64,000 nt of DNA, taken from the NCBI RefSeq assembly GCF_024204665.1, contig NZ_CP100355.1, forward strand, positions 62,001-126,000. The letters run 5' to 3'. A program made the translations under genes and the position numbers. Under the pieces are notes generated by a model. The model did no database searches and was not told where the DNA came from. It was given only the letters and a program-made list of their open reading frames with translations. Of this stretch, positions 10,854-18,722 are shown in pieces (position 1 is the stretch's first letter; every line of letters begins with the position of its first letter). The stretch is from Natronosalvus rutilus. GTDB lineage: Archaea > Halobacteriota > Halobacteria > Halobacteriales > Natrialbaceae.

Positions 10854-11657
10854 TCAGGTCCCCCCGTTCTCGATCCGATCGCCGCCTCGCTCGTTCGCCA
10901 GGAACTCGAGCACCCGTTTGCGCGTTCCCGCCACGTCGCCGATAACCGTCACGGCGGGCGGTTCGATGCCGGCCTCGTCGCGAACGTCGACGATGGTCTC
11001 GAGGGTTCCCGTCGCGACCCGCTGACCGGGCCAGGTGCCGCGCTCGACGAGGGCGACGGGCGTCTCGGGAGCCAGCCCGGCCTCGATCAGGGCCGCGGTG
11101 TAGTCGGAGAGGCGACCGACGCCCATCAGGACGACGATGGTCCCGCCCGTGGCGGCCAGGGCCTCCCAGTCGACGGCCGACTCGGGCTTCGTGGGGTCCT
11201 CGTGGCCGGTGACGAACGACACCGAGGAGGCGTGGTCGCGGTGGGTGACCGGGATGCCGGCCACGGCGGGGGCGGCGACCGCCGACGTGACCGCGGGGAC
11301 GACCTCGAACGGAATTCCGTGCTCGGCGAGGTACTCGGCTTCTTCGCCACCTCGCCCGAAGACGAACGGGTCGCCACCCTTGAGGCGGGCGACGTCCGTG
11401 CCCTCACGGGCCAGCGCGACCAGCCGTTCGTTGATCTCCGCCTGGGACGTGCGTTCGCCGCCGGCGCGCTTGCCGACGTCCTCGGCGTCGTCGGGAAGCG
11501 ACTCGAGGATCTCGGGGCCCGGCAACTTGTCGTGGAGGACGACGTCGCAGGTCTCGAGCAGCCGTTTCGCTTTCACGGTGAGCAGGTCGGGGTCGCCCGG
11601 TCCGCTGCCGATGAGGTAGACGGTGCCGACGTCGGCTTCGGCCTCGACCTCAGTCAT
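10854..11657 (-). CDS. cobA: Uroporphyrinogen-III C-methyltransferase (SUMT)
   Basis: SAM-dependent methylase that makes precorrin-2 from uroporphyrinogen III, the branch point to sirohaem, cobalamin and the archaeal haem route. Motifs: VYLIGSGPGDPDLLTVKAKR, the loop DVVLHDKLPGPEIL, RLKGGDPFVFGRGGEEAEYL, VVPAVTSAVAAPAVAGIPVT and VLMGVGRLSDYTAALIEAG. The length of 267 residues matches a stand-alone CobA without a siroheme synthase domain. Its start overlaps the end of hemC by 8 bases, so the genes are translationally coupled. Confidence 0.95.
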   Translation of the reverse strand: MTEVEAEADVGTVYLIGSGPGDPDLLTVKAKRLLETCDVVLHDKLPGPEILESLPDDAEDVGKRAGGERTSQAEINERLVALAREGTDVARLKGGDPFVFGRGGEEAEYLAEHGIPFEVVPAVTSAVAAPAVAGIPVTHRDHASSVSFVTGHEDPTKPESAVDWEALAATGGTIVVLMGVGRLSDYTAALIEAGLAPETPVALVERGTWPGQRVATGTLETIVDVRDEAGIEPPAVTVIGDVAGTRKRVLEFLANERGGDRIENGGT

Positions 11658-12849
11658 CGCGGCCCTCTTCGGTCTGGACGTCCGCTGCGCCCACTTCGGC
11701 CTCTTCGTCTTCCGTCTCTCGAGCAGCCTCGATCAACTCGGCAGCGCCCCGTTCGGCCAGGTCGCGGGCGAACTGTCGGGCGGCCGCCGCGTGGCGTTCG
11801 ACCGGCAGGTCGCGGCTGCCGGTCACCGACTTCTGGCCGTCCTCGTCAAACACCTGCACGTTCGCGTGGACGTACTCCCCCTGGAGGACGGCGTAGATGC
11901 CCACCGGGGCGATGCAGCCGCCGCCGAGTTCCGCGAGGATCGACCGCTCGACGGTCGTCTCGACGCGGGTCCGGGGATGGGCGAGAACCTCGTTGAGTTC
12001 GCGGGCGGTCTCGCCGTCGACGGCCGTCACCGCGAGCGCACCCTGACCGGGTGCGGGGACGAACGTCTGGGGGGAGAGTCGCTGGTACTCGACGTACTCG
12101 TTCAGTCCGCTGCGCTCGAGGCCGGCCTCGGCGAGGACGAGCGCGTCGTACGCGACGTCGACGTCGCGCTCGAGGGCGCGTTGCTCGAGGTCGCTCAGGG
12201 TCGCGTGCCAGTCGTCGACGGTGGTGATTTCGTCGGCCTCGTCACCGTTCTCGTCGTCAGCGTCACCATCGTCGTACGACGGCTTGTACCCTCCGCCGTC
12301 GCTACCCGCGTTCCCCTTCCGTTCGCTGTCCGCCTCGCGTCGCTCCTCGCGCTCGGCCTGGAGCGCGGGCGCCAGCACCTTCTCGAGGCGGGTGTCGACG
12401 TTGCCGCGGATCGGCTCGACCTCGAGATCCGGGCGCTCAGCCAGCAACTGGGCCCGTCGTCGGAGACTCGAGGTGCCGACGACTGCCCCCTCCGGGAGGT
12501 CCTCGAGGCTCGTTCCGTCGGGGGTCACCAGCACGTCGCCAGGTCGGGCGCGTTCCGGCACCGCTGCGGTGACGAGGTCGCCGGGCTGTTCGGTCGGCAT
12601 GTCCTTCATCGAGTGGACCGCGCCGTCGGCGCTCCCTTCCAGGACGTGCTCGTCGAGTTCGCGGACGAATGCGCCGGTTTTCCCCAGTCGGTGGATCAAC
12701 TCGTCTCGTAGCTGGTCGCCCGTGGTTTCGACGGTCTCGAACGCGACGTCGTAGCGGCGGTTCTCGAGGGCCTCGCCTACGAGGTCCGCCTGACGCCGGG
12801 CGAGGGTGGAGCCTCGCGTCGCCAGTGTGACCGTCCCCTTGGTTCGCAT
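11650..12849 (-). CDS. hemC: Hydroxymethylbilane synthase with acidic insertion
   Basis: Porphobilinogen deaminase that polymerises four porphobilinogens. Visible: TLATRGSTLARRQADLV, FVRELDEHVLEGSADGAVHS, MKDMPTEQPGDL, GTSSLRRRAQLLAERPDL, PIRGNVDTRLEKV, QGALAVTAVDGETARELN and GGGCIAPVGIYAV, where the Cys carries the dipyrromethane cofactor. Residues about 180-225 hold a lineage-specific insertion rich in Glu, Asp, Gly and Lys (QAEREERREADSERKGNAGS, then DDGDADDENGDEADE). It makes about 399 residues against the usual 310-340. The ATG at 12849 is favoured by a TATA-like TTTTCATA about 26 bases upstream; the ATG at 12855 is the alternative. Confidence 0.93.
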   Translation of the reverse strand: MRTKGTVTLATRGSTLARRQADLVGEALENRRYDVAFETVETTGDQLRDELIHRLGKTGAFVRELDEHVLEGSADGAVHSMKDMPTEQPGDLVTAAVPERARPGDVLVTPDGTSLEDLPEGAVVGTSSLRRRAQLLAERPDLEVEPIRGNVDTRLEKVLAPALQAEREERREADSERKGNAGSDGGGYKPSYDDGDADDENGDEADEITTVDDWHATLSDLEQRALERDVDVAYDALVLAEAGLERSGLNEYVEYQRLSPQTFVPAPGQGALAVTAVDGETARELNEVLAHPRTRVETTVERSILAELGGGCIAPVGIYAVLQGEYVHANVQVFDEDGQKSVTGSRDLPVERHAAAARQFARDLAERGAAELIEAARETEDEEAEVGAADVQTEEGRDD

Positions 12850-12947
12850 ATCCATGAGTCCGAGCCTCGAGTATGAAAAGCGCACGCTCTCGAGTCGGTG
12901 ACGCAGAAAGGAATGCACTTAAACGAGGAGGTGGTAGGAGTGGGCGA

Positions 12948-13018
12948 GCGCGGTTGGTCCAGTGGTAGGACATTAGCTTCCCAAGCTAATAGCCCGGGTT
13001 CAATTCCCGGACCGCGCA
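12948..13018 (+). tRNA. tRNA-Gly (anticodon CCC)
   Basis: A full cloverleaf can be drawn. Acceptor GCGCGGT pairs with ACCGCGC; the D arm is GTCC-AGTGGTA-GGAC; the anticodon arm is TTAGC-TTCCCAA-GCTAA with anticodon CCC; the T arm is CCGGG-TTCAATT-CCCGG; the discriminator is A and no CCA is encoded. No intron is seen. A TATA-like CACTTAAAC lies about 35 bases upstream. The last 20 bases of the T arm and acceptor recur at 13108-13127. Confidence 0.96.
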
Positions 13019-13107
13019 TTGCTTTCGCGAGCAAGTTCGCGAGCGACAGCTATCGCACGACGAAATTGAACTACGCGAGACCGAACGGAGTGAGGTCTCG
13101 TCCTCGA

Positions 13108-13127
13108 GTTCAATTCCCGGACCGCGC
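13108..13127 (+). repeat. Second copy of tRNA-Gly 3' end (att-like)
   Basis: The 20 bases GTTCAATTCCCGGACCGCGC are identical to positions 12998-13017 in tRNA-Gly, 110 bases downstream in the same orientation. A duplicated tRNA 3' end is the usual footprint of an integrative element using the tRNA as attB. Only about 90 bases separate the copies, including the inverted repeat CGAGACC-GGTCTCG, and no integrase is present, so this would be an empty or collapsed site. Confidence 0.7.
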
Positions 13128-13384
13128 GTTCTGGTACCCGGTACCCCCGTATCTCTCGAGACCACGCACGCAGTCCCAACCGCTCGAGTTCCGTGAATCG
13201 GAACCCCACATTGCACGTTGTATAGCAGATGCAATGGTAAAAGTATAGACTCGGGATCGCCGAACGAGCCCGGGAACGAACAGACGATGAACGCAGCGCT
13301 CACGACCCCCTCTAAACCGGACGCTCGTCCACTTTTCCCGCTCGAGGCGAGCCTATTAGTCGCTCTCGAGCAAACACACGCGCG

Positions 13385-14179
13385 ATGATCGATCTTCGAT
13401 TCTCGGAGGCGGAACTCGAGGCGCGACGCGACCACGTGGTGCAGTTCGTGCGCGACCAGGTCGAGGCTGCGGGCGTCGACGGCGTCGTCCTCGGACTCTC
13501 TGGCGGGATCGACAGTACGACCGTCGCCTACCTCGCCGTCGAGGCCCTCGGCGCCGAACGCGTTCACGGCCTCGTCCTCCCTGCTCGCGTCAGCAGCGAT
13601 GACAACATGAGCGACGCCGAGCGGGTAGCGCGGGACCTCGAGATGAGTTACGACGTGATCGAGGTCGAACCCGTCGTCGAGGCGCTGCTCGCGGCCTACC
13701 CCGAGGCCGAGGGCGACCACCTGGCAGTCGGCAACGCCCGCGCTCGCGTCCGGGCGGTGTTCAACTATCTGGTGGCGAACCACGACGGACGACTGGTGCT
13801 GGGGACCGGCAACCGCAGCGAGGCCGCCGTGGGCTACTTCACGAAGTACGGCGACGGCGCGGTCGACTGTCACCCGATCGGGAACCTGTACAAACAGCAG
13901 GTTCGCCAGCTCGCCCGTGCCCTAGGCGCTCCGGAGGAGCTGGTGACGAAGACGCCGACGGCCGAGCTCTGGGCCGACCAGACCGACGAGGACGAACTCG
14001 GTATCGACTACGACACCCTCGACGCGATCCTCGTGAGCCACGTCGACGGGCCGCTCTCGGTCGCGGCGACGGCTCGGCGGCTCGAGGTCGACCCCAAAAC
14101 GGTCGAGATGGTCCGCGGGTTGTACGAGGCCAGCGCGCACAAGCGCCGAGCCCCACCCGCGCCGGAACCGCTCGAGTGA
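13385..14179 (+). CDS. nadE: NAD+ synthetase
   Basis: Converts deamido-NAD to NAD with ATP and ammonia; the final step of NAD synthesis. The PP-loop LGLSGGIDSTTVA is at about residues 37-49. RARVRAVFNYLVANHDGRLV, LGTGNRSEAAVGYFTKYGDG and KTPTAELWADQTDEDELGID are typical of NadE. The length of 264 residues means no N-terminal glutaminase domain, so it is the ammonia-dependent form. A TATA-like CCTATTAG about 30 bases before the ATG suggests a short-leadered transcript. Confidence 0.95.
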   Translation: MIDLRFSEAELEARRDHVVQFVRDQVEAAGVDGVVLGLSGGIDSTTVAYLAVEALGAERVHGLVLPARVSSDDNMSDAERVARDLEMSYDVIEVEPVVEALLAAYPEAEGDHLAVGNARARVRAVFNYLVANHDGRLVLGTGNRSEAAVGYFTKYGDGAVDCHPIGNLYKQQVRQLARALGAPEELVTKTPTAELWADQTDEDELGIDYDTLDAILVSHVDGPLSVAATARRLEVDPKTVEMVRGLYEASAHKRRAPPAPEPLE

Positions 14180-14391
14180 TCGGCGTTCGCTGGCCACGCC
14201 AGGTGCCGTTTTCTAACTCGAGCCGCGGGCGGTCCGCTACACGAGATGCGAGCAATCTGCGACTCGACAACGAGAACAGTTCTCGTCATCGGTCGTGACG
14301 GTCACTGGACACGTACTATCTCCCCCCTAGTGAGTTGGTGGCACCTGCAGGCCGCATTGGTTTGCAGAAATCCGTGATTCCCATAGATGGT

Positions 14392-14538
14392 ATGCTCGAA
14401 CTGGCACTGCTGTTCTTCGTGATAGCACTGATCGCCGCCGCCCTCGGGGCAGGTGGTGTAGCAGGCCTGAGCATGACCATCGCCAAGTGGCTGGTCCTGA
14501 TCTTCCTGGTACTGGCCGTGGCGTCGCTGATACTGTAG
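14392..14538 (+). CDS. DUF1328 small membrane protein
   Basis: A 48-residue peptide beginning [19 protein letters not shown] and continuing [20 protein letters not shown], giving two membrane helices with Gly-rich turns. This is the DUF1328 (YtjA-like) pattern. An in-frame start at 14335 would add 19 residues unlike the family, so 14392 is chosen. Function is unknown. A strong hairpin follows the stop codon. Confidence 0.8.
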   Translation: MLELALLFFVIALIAAALGAGGVAGLSMTIAKWLVLIFLVLAVASLIL

Positions 14539-14557
14539 CCCGGGGGCGATCCCGGGC
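14538..14557 (+). terminator. Hairpin after the DUF1328 gene
   Basis: GCCCGGG, a six-base loop and CCCGGGC form a perfect 7-base-pair stem starting at the last base of the stop codon. No T-run follows, so termination by this hairpin is uncertain. Confidence 0.4.
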
Positions 14558-14727
14558 AGGGGTCGGCCGCCAGCGGGGTGGTCGGCCCTCTTCGGCGCAG
14601 CACGCACCAATCGCCAGCGACCGCTGTTCTCCGTCGAGATAGAGGGCCCGGGAGCATCGGCTCTCTTGATGATACCGGGCGCGGGTACCGACCTGTAGTC
14701 GCCAACCCGAGAGCGAAATCGAGCCCT

Positions 14728-14898
14728 TCAGACGGCGACGACCACGTTGACGACGTAGGTCGTGATCGCGGCGACGATGGCACCCAGCCAGGACATGAAC
14801 ACGAAGTGGACGAGCCCGCTGAGGATGTGCCCCCGGTCGATGAGTCGAATCATGATGGCGGAGAGCGCGGCGTTGATGAAGATCGTCGTGATCAGCAG
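14728..14898 (-). pseudogene. C-terminal fragment of ArlJ/FlaJ-like archaellum membrane protein
   Basis: Reading the minus strand gives about 56 codons ending in TGA: LLITTIFINAALSAIMIRL, IDRGHILSGLVHFVFMSWLG and AIVAAITTYVVNVVVAV. Two membrane helices with an IDRGH loop near the stop fit the end of haloarchaeal ArlJ (FlaJ), the archaellum platform protein, as I remember the family. A TAG precedes the first codon and there is no start, so it is a remnant. Its broken edge abuts the broken edge of an archaellin fragment on the other strand. Confidence 0.55.
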
Positions 14899-14900
14899 CT

Positions 14901-15047
14901 ACTGACACTGCGAGTGAACTCACCGGGAAAGGACTCGAGGGCGGTGACAGCGCGACGATCAAACTGGTCGATCAGTCCGGTGTGCAGTTCACCTACGGGA
15001 TCAGCGTCCCATCGACCTTCGGGGACAAGGAAGTCGTCCAGGTCTAA
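14901..15047 (+). pseudogene. C-terminal fragment of an archaellin (flagellin)
   Basis: An open stretch without a start ends in TAA and encodes TDTASELTGKGLEGG, DSATIKLVDQSGVQFTYGI and SVPSTFGDKEVVQV. The VDQSG-FTYG-VPSTFGDK-V pattern is the C-terminal end of haloarchaeal archaellins. An in-frame TGA lies at 14889, and the class III signal peptide and N-terminal helix are missing. The next gene is of a type usually found behind archaellin genes, which supports the identification. Confidence 0.65.
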
Positions 15048-15059
15048 ATTCACGCACAT

Positions 15060-15560
15060 ATGACCTCTAACCCGACACACGACGACGCAATCCTCACCCC
15101 CGACGACCTCGAGGTCACGCCCGACAACGAGACCGTCAAGCAGTTGGGTGAGAATCGGTACGTCGTGCGGTCGGAGTCAAATTTGAGTTCCGACCTCGAG
15201 TCCCCCTCGTTACCGTCACCGGACGGCGAACGCGGCCTCGAGACCGAGACGGCTGGTGAACGCACACGCCAGCGTGCCGGTATAGGTCTCGAGTCCGATG
15301 GAGGGCTCGAGTTCGGAACCGGTTCCAACGGTTCGGACGCAAACGAGCCCGACGAGTGGCTCGCGACCGCGTCCGAACCCCACGGGGTCGAGATCACCTT
15401 GAAGACCGACGGCGAAATCGCACACCACCGCGCGACGTCTCACGACGTTCGCGAGGTGTTCGCCGACCTCCTGACCTGGTACGCCGGGCAGCTCGACGAC
15501 GGCATATCGCCGGCTGACGCATTGCAGGTGCTGCTGGCGACCACGGATCTCGAGGCCTAG
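15060..15560 (+). CDS. Archaellum-associated haloarchaeal protein (DUF7500-like)
   Basis: A 166-residue soluble, acidic protein. The N-terminal block AILTPDDLEVTPDNETVKQL with GENRYVVRSE, a variable Ser/Glu/Gly-rich linker (about 45-105) and the C-terminal block HHRATSHDVREVFADLLTWY with DGISPADALQVLLATT match a family I associate with haloarchaeal archaellum loci (DUF7500 from memory). Function is unknown. It starts 12 bases after the archaellin fragment, so it has probably outlived the machinery it served. Confidence 0.6.
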   Translation: MTSNPTHDDAILTPDDLEVTPDNETVKQLGENRYVVRSESNLSSDLESPSLPSPDGERGLETETAGERTRQRAGIGLESDGGLEFGTGSNGSDANEPDEWLATASEPHGVEITLKTDGEIAHHRATSHDVREVFADLLTWYAGQLDDGISPADALQVLLATTDLEA

Positions 15561-15703
15561 GCAGGCCGCCGGTTTTCTCTCACGCTGTTACTCCCTCGAG
15601 CGACGGCTCTCCGCGAGATGGGTCGGACTCGAGTCGCCCGGTATGGACTCGAGTCGAACCCACGTCCGGGAACCGAACGACGATCTCGAGGAGGCGCCGG
15701 CGA

Positions 15704-15829
15704 TCACCGCTCGCACTCGACCGGCGAGTCTGTCGTGATCCAGCGCTCGGGCTGGTCGTACTCGCGAATCTCGAACCATCCGTCGTCGGTGAACGACGCT
15801 TCGTAGGCGTCCGTGTGCTCGGCGGACAT
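15704..15829 (-). CDS. Small conserved-looking haloarchaeal protein (41 aa)
   Basis: A 41-residue reading frame encodes MSAEHTDAYEASFTDDGWFE, IREYDQPERWITTDSPV and ECER. The composition is acidic and the segment DDGWFEIREYDQPERWI looks folded and conserved; I recall similar short haloarchaeal proteins but cannot name a family. It has haloarchaeal codon bias and stands alone between the archaellum scar and the SOS-peptidase gene. Confidence 0.6.
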   Translation of the reverse strand: MSAEHTDAYEASFTDDGWFEIREYDQPERWITTDSPVECER

Positions 15830-16016
15830 ACTCGTGTCGAAGAGACCGAGGGTCATGAGTACGAACGTGTTAATCCGGCCCATCCCATTGCAGCCAGTTC
15901 TTAATCAGTCCTTAGCAGCCGCATACCACGGGGAACGATCGGGATTTCGTTCAAAACTATAGTTGACCGTCCTGAGGGGCGATACCGGTTTGTTCCTGGC
16001 ACCCCTCCAGGGACGT

Positions 16017-16874
16017 ATGTGTGGCCGCTACACCCTCTTTCTCGAGCAGGGCGACCTCGAGGACCGGTTCGACGCCAGGTTCCCGTCCGACGAAACGTTT
16101 GCACCGCGGTACAACGCCGCGCCGGGACAGCGCCTGCCGGTGGTCACGAACGACGAACCCGCCACGTTCCAGCACCTCGAGTGGGGGCTACGTCCGGGCT
16201 GGCGCGAGGACGTGCAGGTCTCGGGCGGCTCGAGCGGTTCGAGCAGATCGAACGGGCTAATCAATGCCAGGGCGGAAACGGTGGCCGAGAAACCGAGTTT
16301 TCACCCAGCGTACGAGATGCAAAGTGGCTCAGTCGACCGTTCAGGCGACGTGAATGAACCGTCTAAACGGAATGAATCGAACGCAGGAAATCGGGAACCC
16401 GTCTCTCGAGGTCGGTGTCTGGTCCCCGCCGACGGCTTCTACGAGTGGACCGAAACTGGAAACGGGGGCAAGCAACCCTACCGGGTCGCGCTCGCGGACG
16501 ACCGCCCGTTCGCGATGGCCGGCCTGTGGGAGCGCTGGGAGCCCGACCCGGAGACCACCCAGACAGGACTCGAGGCCTACGGCGGTGGCTCGAGCGAGAG
16601 TGAGAACGAAAGTGCCGCCACACGCGAGTCGGGACCCGTCGAGACGTTCACCGTGCTCACGACTCGTCCAAACGACCTCGTCGCCGACCTGCACGGCCGC
16701 ATGGCGGTGATCCTCGAGCCGGATCGCGAACGCGAGTGGCTAACTGCCGACGACCCGCGGGAGTTGCTCGAGCCTTACCCCGCCGAGGAGATGCGGACCT
16801 ATCCAGTGTCGACGGCGGTCAATAGTCCGACGGTGGACGAACCGTCGCTGGTGGAGCCGCTCGAGGGCGTCTGA
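16017..16874 (+). CDS. SOS response-associated peptidase (YedK/HMCES family)
   Basis: Enzyme that crosslinks to abasic sites in single-stranded DNA through its N-terminal Cys and shields them. After removal of Met the protein starts CGRYTLF, so Cys2 is the catalytic residue and fixes the start at 16017. Other active-site elements are present: INARAET (Asn), DGFYEW (Glu) and DLHGRMAVIL (His). Two low-complexity inserts are lineage features: GGSSGSSRS at about residue 70 and a Gly/Ser/Glu stretch around 190-205 (GGGSSESENES). A TATA-like AACTATAG lies about 60 bases upstream. Confidence 0.92.
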   Translation: MCGRYTLFLEQGDLEDRFDARFPSDETFAPRYNAAPGQRLPVVTNDEPATFQHLEWGLRPGWREDVQVSGGSSGSSRSNGLINARAETVAEKPSFHPAYEMQSGSVDRSGDVNEPSKRNESNAGNREPVSRGRCLVPADGFYEWTETGNGGKQPYRVALADDRPFAMAGLWERWEPDPETTQTGLEAYGGGSSESENESAATRESGPVETFTVLTTRPNDLVADLHGRMAVILEPDREREWLTADDPRELLEPYPAEEMRTYPVSTAVNSPTVDEPSLVEPLEGV

Positions 16875-16993
16875 TTCGATTTACCGGCTAAACCTGGGTC
16901 GTCGGCTTGATCCGGCTCACCAGCTGGAGCCGGTCGCCAGCTAGATCCAGTTCACCAGGCCCGAACGACTACCCGATACTCGTGCCCAGCGGC

Positions 16994-18619
16994 TCAGAGC
17001 CCCTCGCGACCCCCCTGCGTGAGGAGCACGACCATCGAGAGGCCCGAGACGACGATCAGCATGAGCGCGGGGATGGCGGCGTACTGGAAGTAGGCGGCCT
17101 CCTGGGCCCGCCAGATCACGGTCACGAGGGTGTCGAAGCCGGTCGGACGCAAGAAGAGGGTCGCGGGCAGTTCCTTCATCGTCGTCAGGAAGACGAGCGC
17201 GGCCCCCGCGGTGATCCCCGGGGCGATGAGCGGGAGCGTCACCCGGCGGAACGACTTCAGGGGCGTGTCGCCGAGCGTCCGAGCGGCCTCGACGAGGGTC
17301 GGATCGACCTGCAGGGTCGTCGACCGAATCGAGCCGACCGCCTGCGGGAGAAACCGGATCACGTAGGCGAAGATCAGGAGTGGGAGCGTCTGGTACAGTG
17401 CCGGGGCGTACGGCAGGTCGAGCGCCTCGTAGTCCGTCCCAACGGATACGAGCGCGAGGCCGAGGACGACGCCGGGAACGGCGAAACCGACGTACGTCGC
17501 CCGCTCGAGCACCGAGACGAACGTGGCGTTGGACCTGGCCGCCAGGTAGGCGACCGGGATCGCGGCCGCGACGGCGACGAGCGCGGCGGCCCCCGAGACG
17601 AGAAGCGAGTTGTACGCGTACTCGAACTCGAAGGCCAGTTCGGGACGAGCGTAGGGGTCGGCGGTCACGAGCCACAGCCCCAGGATCCACAGCGGAACGA
17701 GCAGGGAGAGGGCCGTGACGCCGACGGGCAGGAGCGTCGCCGGCCAGCGCCAGCGGCCGAGTTCGACGACGGTCCTGGACCCGCCGTCGCCGCCGTCGCC
17801 GCGGACGGTGCGGTTCGAGCGGACCTTCCATTCGAGGGCGAGGACGACGAGGACGATGGCGAGCAACTGGAGCGAGAGGAAGGCCGCGTACTCCCGGTTC
17901 CACTGCTGGAATTCGACGTAAATCTGTCTCGTAAAGACGGGCAGTTGCATGATCGCGGGCGTCCCGAAATCCGAGACGGCGTACAGCGCGGCGAGCAGTG
18001 CGCCCGCGATTACGGCGGGTCGGATCTGGGGGAGCGTCACCCGGCGGAAGGCGCCCCAGGTATCGTGGTTGAGCGTCCGGGCGGCGTCCAGCAGTCGCGT
18101 GTCGAACGAGAGCAACGCCGCGCGGGTGGTGAGGTAGACGTAGGGGTACGTGTAGAGCGTGATGACGAGGATCGATCCCCAGAGGCCGTAGATTTCGGGT
18201 AATCGATCGATTCCGAGGGGCTCGAGGATCGATTGGAACTCGCCGCGGGGGCCGAAGGCGGACACGAACGCGAAGGCGCCGATGTAGCTGGGGACGACCA
18301 GCGGCAGGGCGACGGCGACGGCCCAGAAGCGCCGAAGCGGGAGGTCGGTCTGGACGGTGAGCCACGCCAGCGGGACGCCGACGAGAACCGAGCAGACGGT
18401 GACGCCGACCATCAACAGGAGGCTGTTGCCGACGATTTCGACCGTCTTGGGTCGCACGAGTAGACTCCAGGCGCGACCGCCGTCGATCCTGGTGGCTTCG
18501 ACCAGGAGCCACGAGAGCGGAAAGAGCAGGGTCGCCGCGATGGCCGCGACGAGGGCCGTCAACCCCAGCGGGAGCTCGTCGTTGGCTGTGATTCGGCGGA
18601 CGAACGACGGTCGTGACAT
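16994..18619 (-). CDS. Fe(III)-type ABC transporter permease (FbpB-like, fused)
   Basis: Integral membrane subunit of an ABC importer. About 12 hydrophobic segments form two related halves, each with a BPD_transp EAA-type loop: LDAARTLNHDTWGAFRRVTL with PQIRPAVIAG, and VEAARTLGDTPLKSFRRVTL with PLIAPGITAG. Fused double permeases of this kind belong to the FbpB/ThiP group for Fe(III) or thiamine. The operator at its promoter and the Fe-binding lipoprotein at 26069-27190 favour iron. The ATG at 18619 is chosen (541 residues); a GTG at 18676 is only 18 bases from the TATA element. No ATPase subunit is encoded in this window. Confidence 0.85.
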   Translation of the reverse strand: MSRPSFVRRITANDELPLGLTALVAAIAATLLFPLSWLLVEATRIDGGRAWSLLVRPKTVEIVGNSLLLMVGVTVCSVLVGVPLAWLTVQTDLPLRRFWAVAVALPLVVPSYIGAFAFVSAFGPRGEFQSILEPLGIDRLPEIYGLWGSILVITLYTYPYVYLTTRAALLSFDTRLLDAARTLNHDTWGAFRRVTLPQIRPAVIAGALLAALYAVSDFGTPAIMQLPVFTRQIYVEFQQWNREYAAFLSLQLLAIVLVVLALEWKVRSNRTVRGDGGDGGSRTVVELGRWRWPATLLPVGVTALSLLVPLWILGLWLVTADPYARPELAFEFEYAYNSLLVSGAAALVAVAAAIPVAYLAARSNATFVSVLERATYVGFAVPGVVLGLALVSVGTDYEALDLPYAPALYQTLPLLIFAYVIRFLPQAVGSIRSTTLQVDPTLVEAARTLGDTPLKSFRRVTLPLIAPGITAGAALVFLTTMKELPATLFLRPTGFDTLVTVIWRAQEAAYFQYAAIPALMLIVVSGLSMVVLLTQGGREGL

Positions 18620-18689
18620 CTGCAGGTACGCGACTCTCGAGTCCCGGCGTATTTGCCGGTGTCGTTTGACGGCCACTCCGGTTTCAACG

Positions 18690-18713
18690 AGTATAAGTTT
18701 TAGGTGTGCCTAA
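18690..18713. promoter_or_regulatory. Divergent promoter with metal-regulator (iron) box
   Basis: The TATA element GTATAAG at 18691-18697 is followed by TTAGGTGTGCCTAA at 18700-18713. This palindrome of TTAGG and CCTAA half-sites is the form bound by DtxR/IdeR-family metal repressors. On the plus strand it sits between TATA and the ATG at 18723 (leaderless). On the minus strand the same TATA reads CTTATAC and can serve the permease gene with a leader of about 45 bases. One operator may thus control both directions. Confidence 0.75.
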
Positions 18714-18722
18714 CTCGCGGTG

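Noticed and set aside
10347-11996. Plus-strand frame of 549 codons across the haem operon
   Set aside because: Antisense shadow of hemD and cobA; no family features.
12986-13873. Minus-strand frame of 295 codons opposite tRNA-Gly and nadE
   Set aside because: Antisense to nadE and to the tRNA; no domain.
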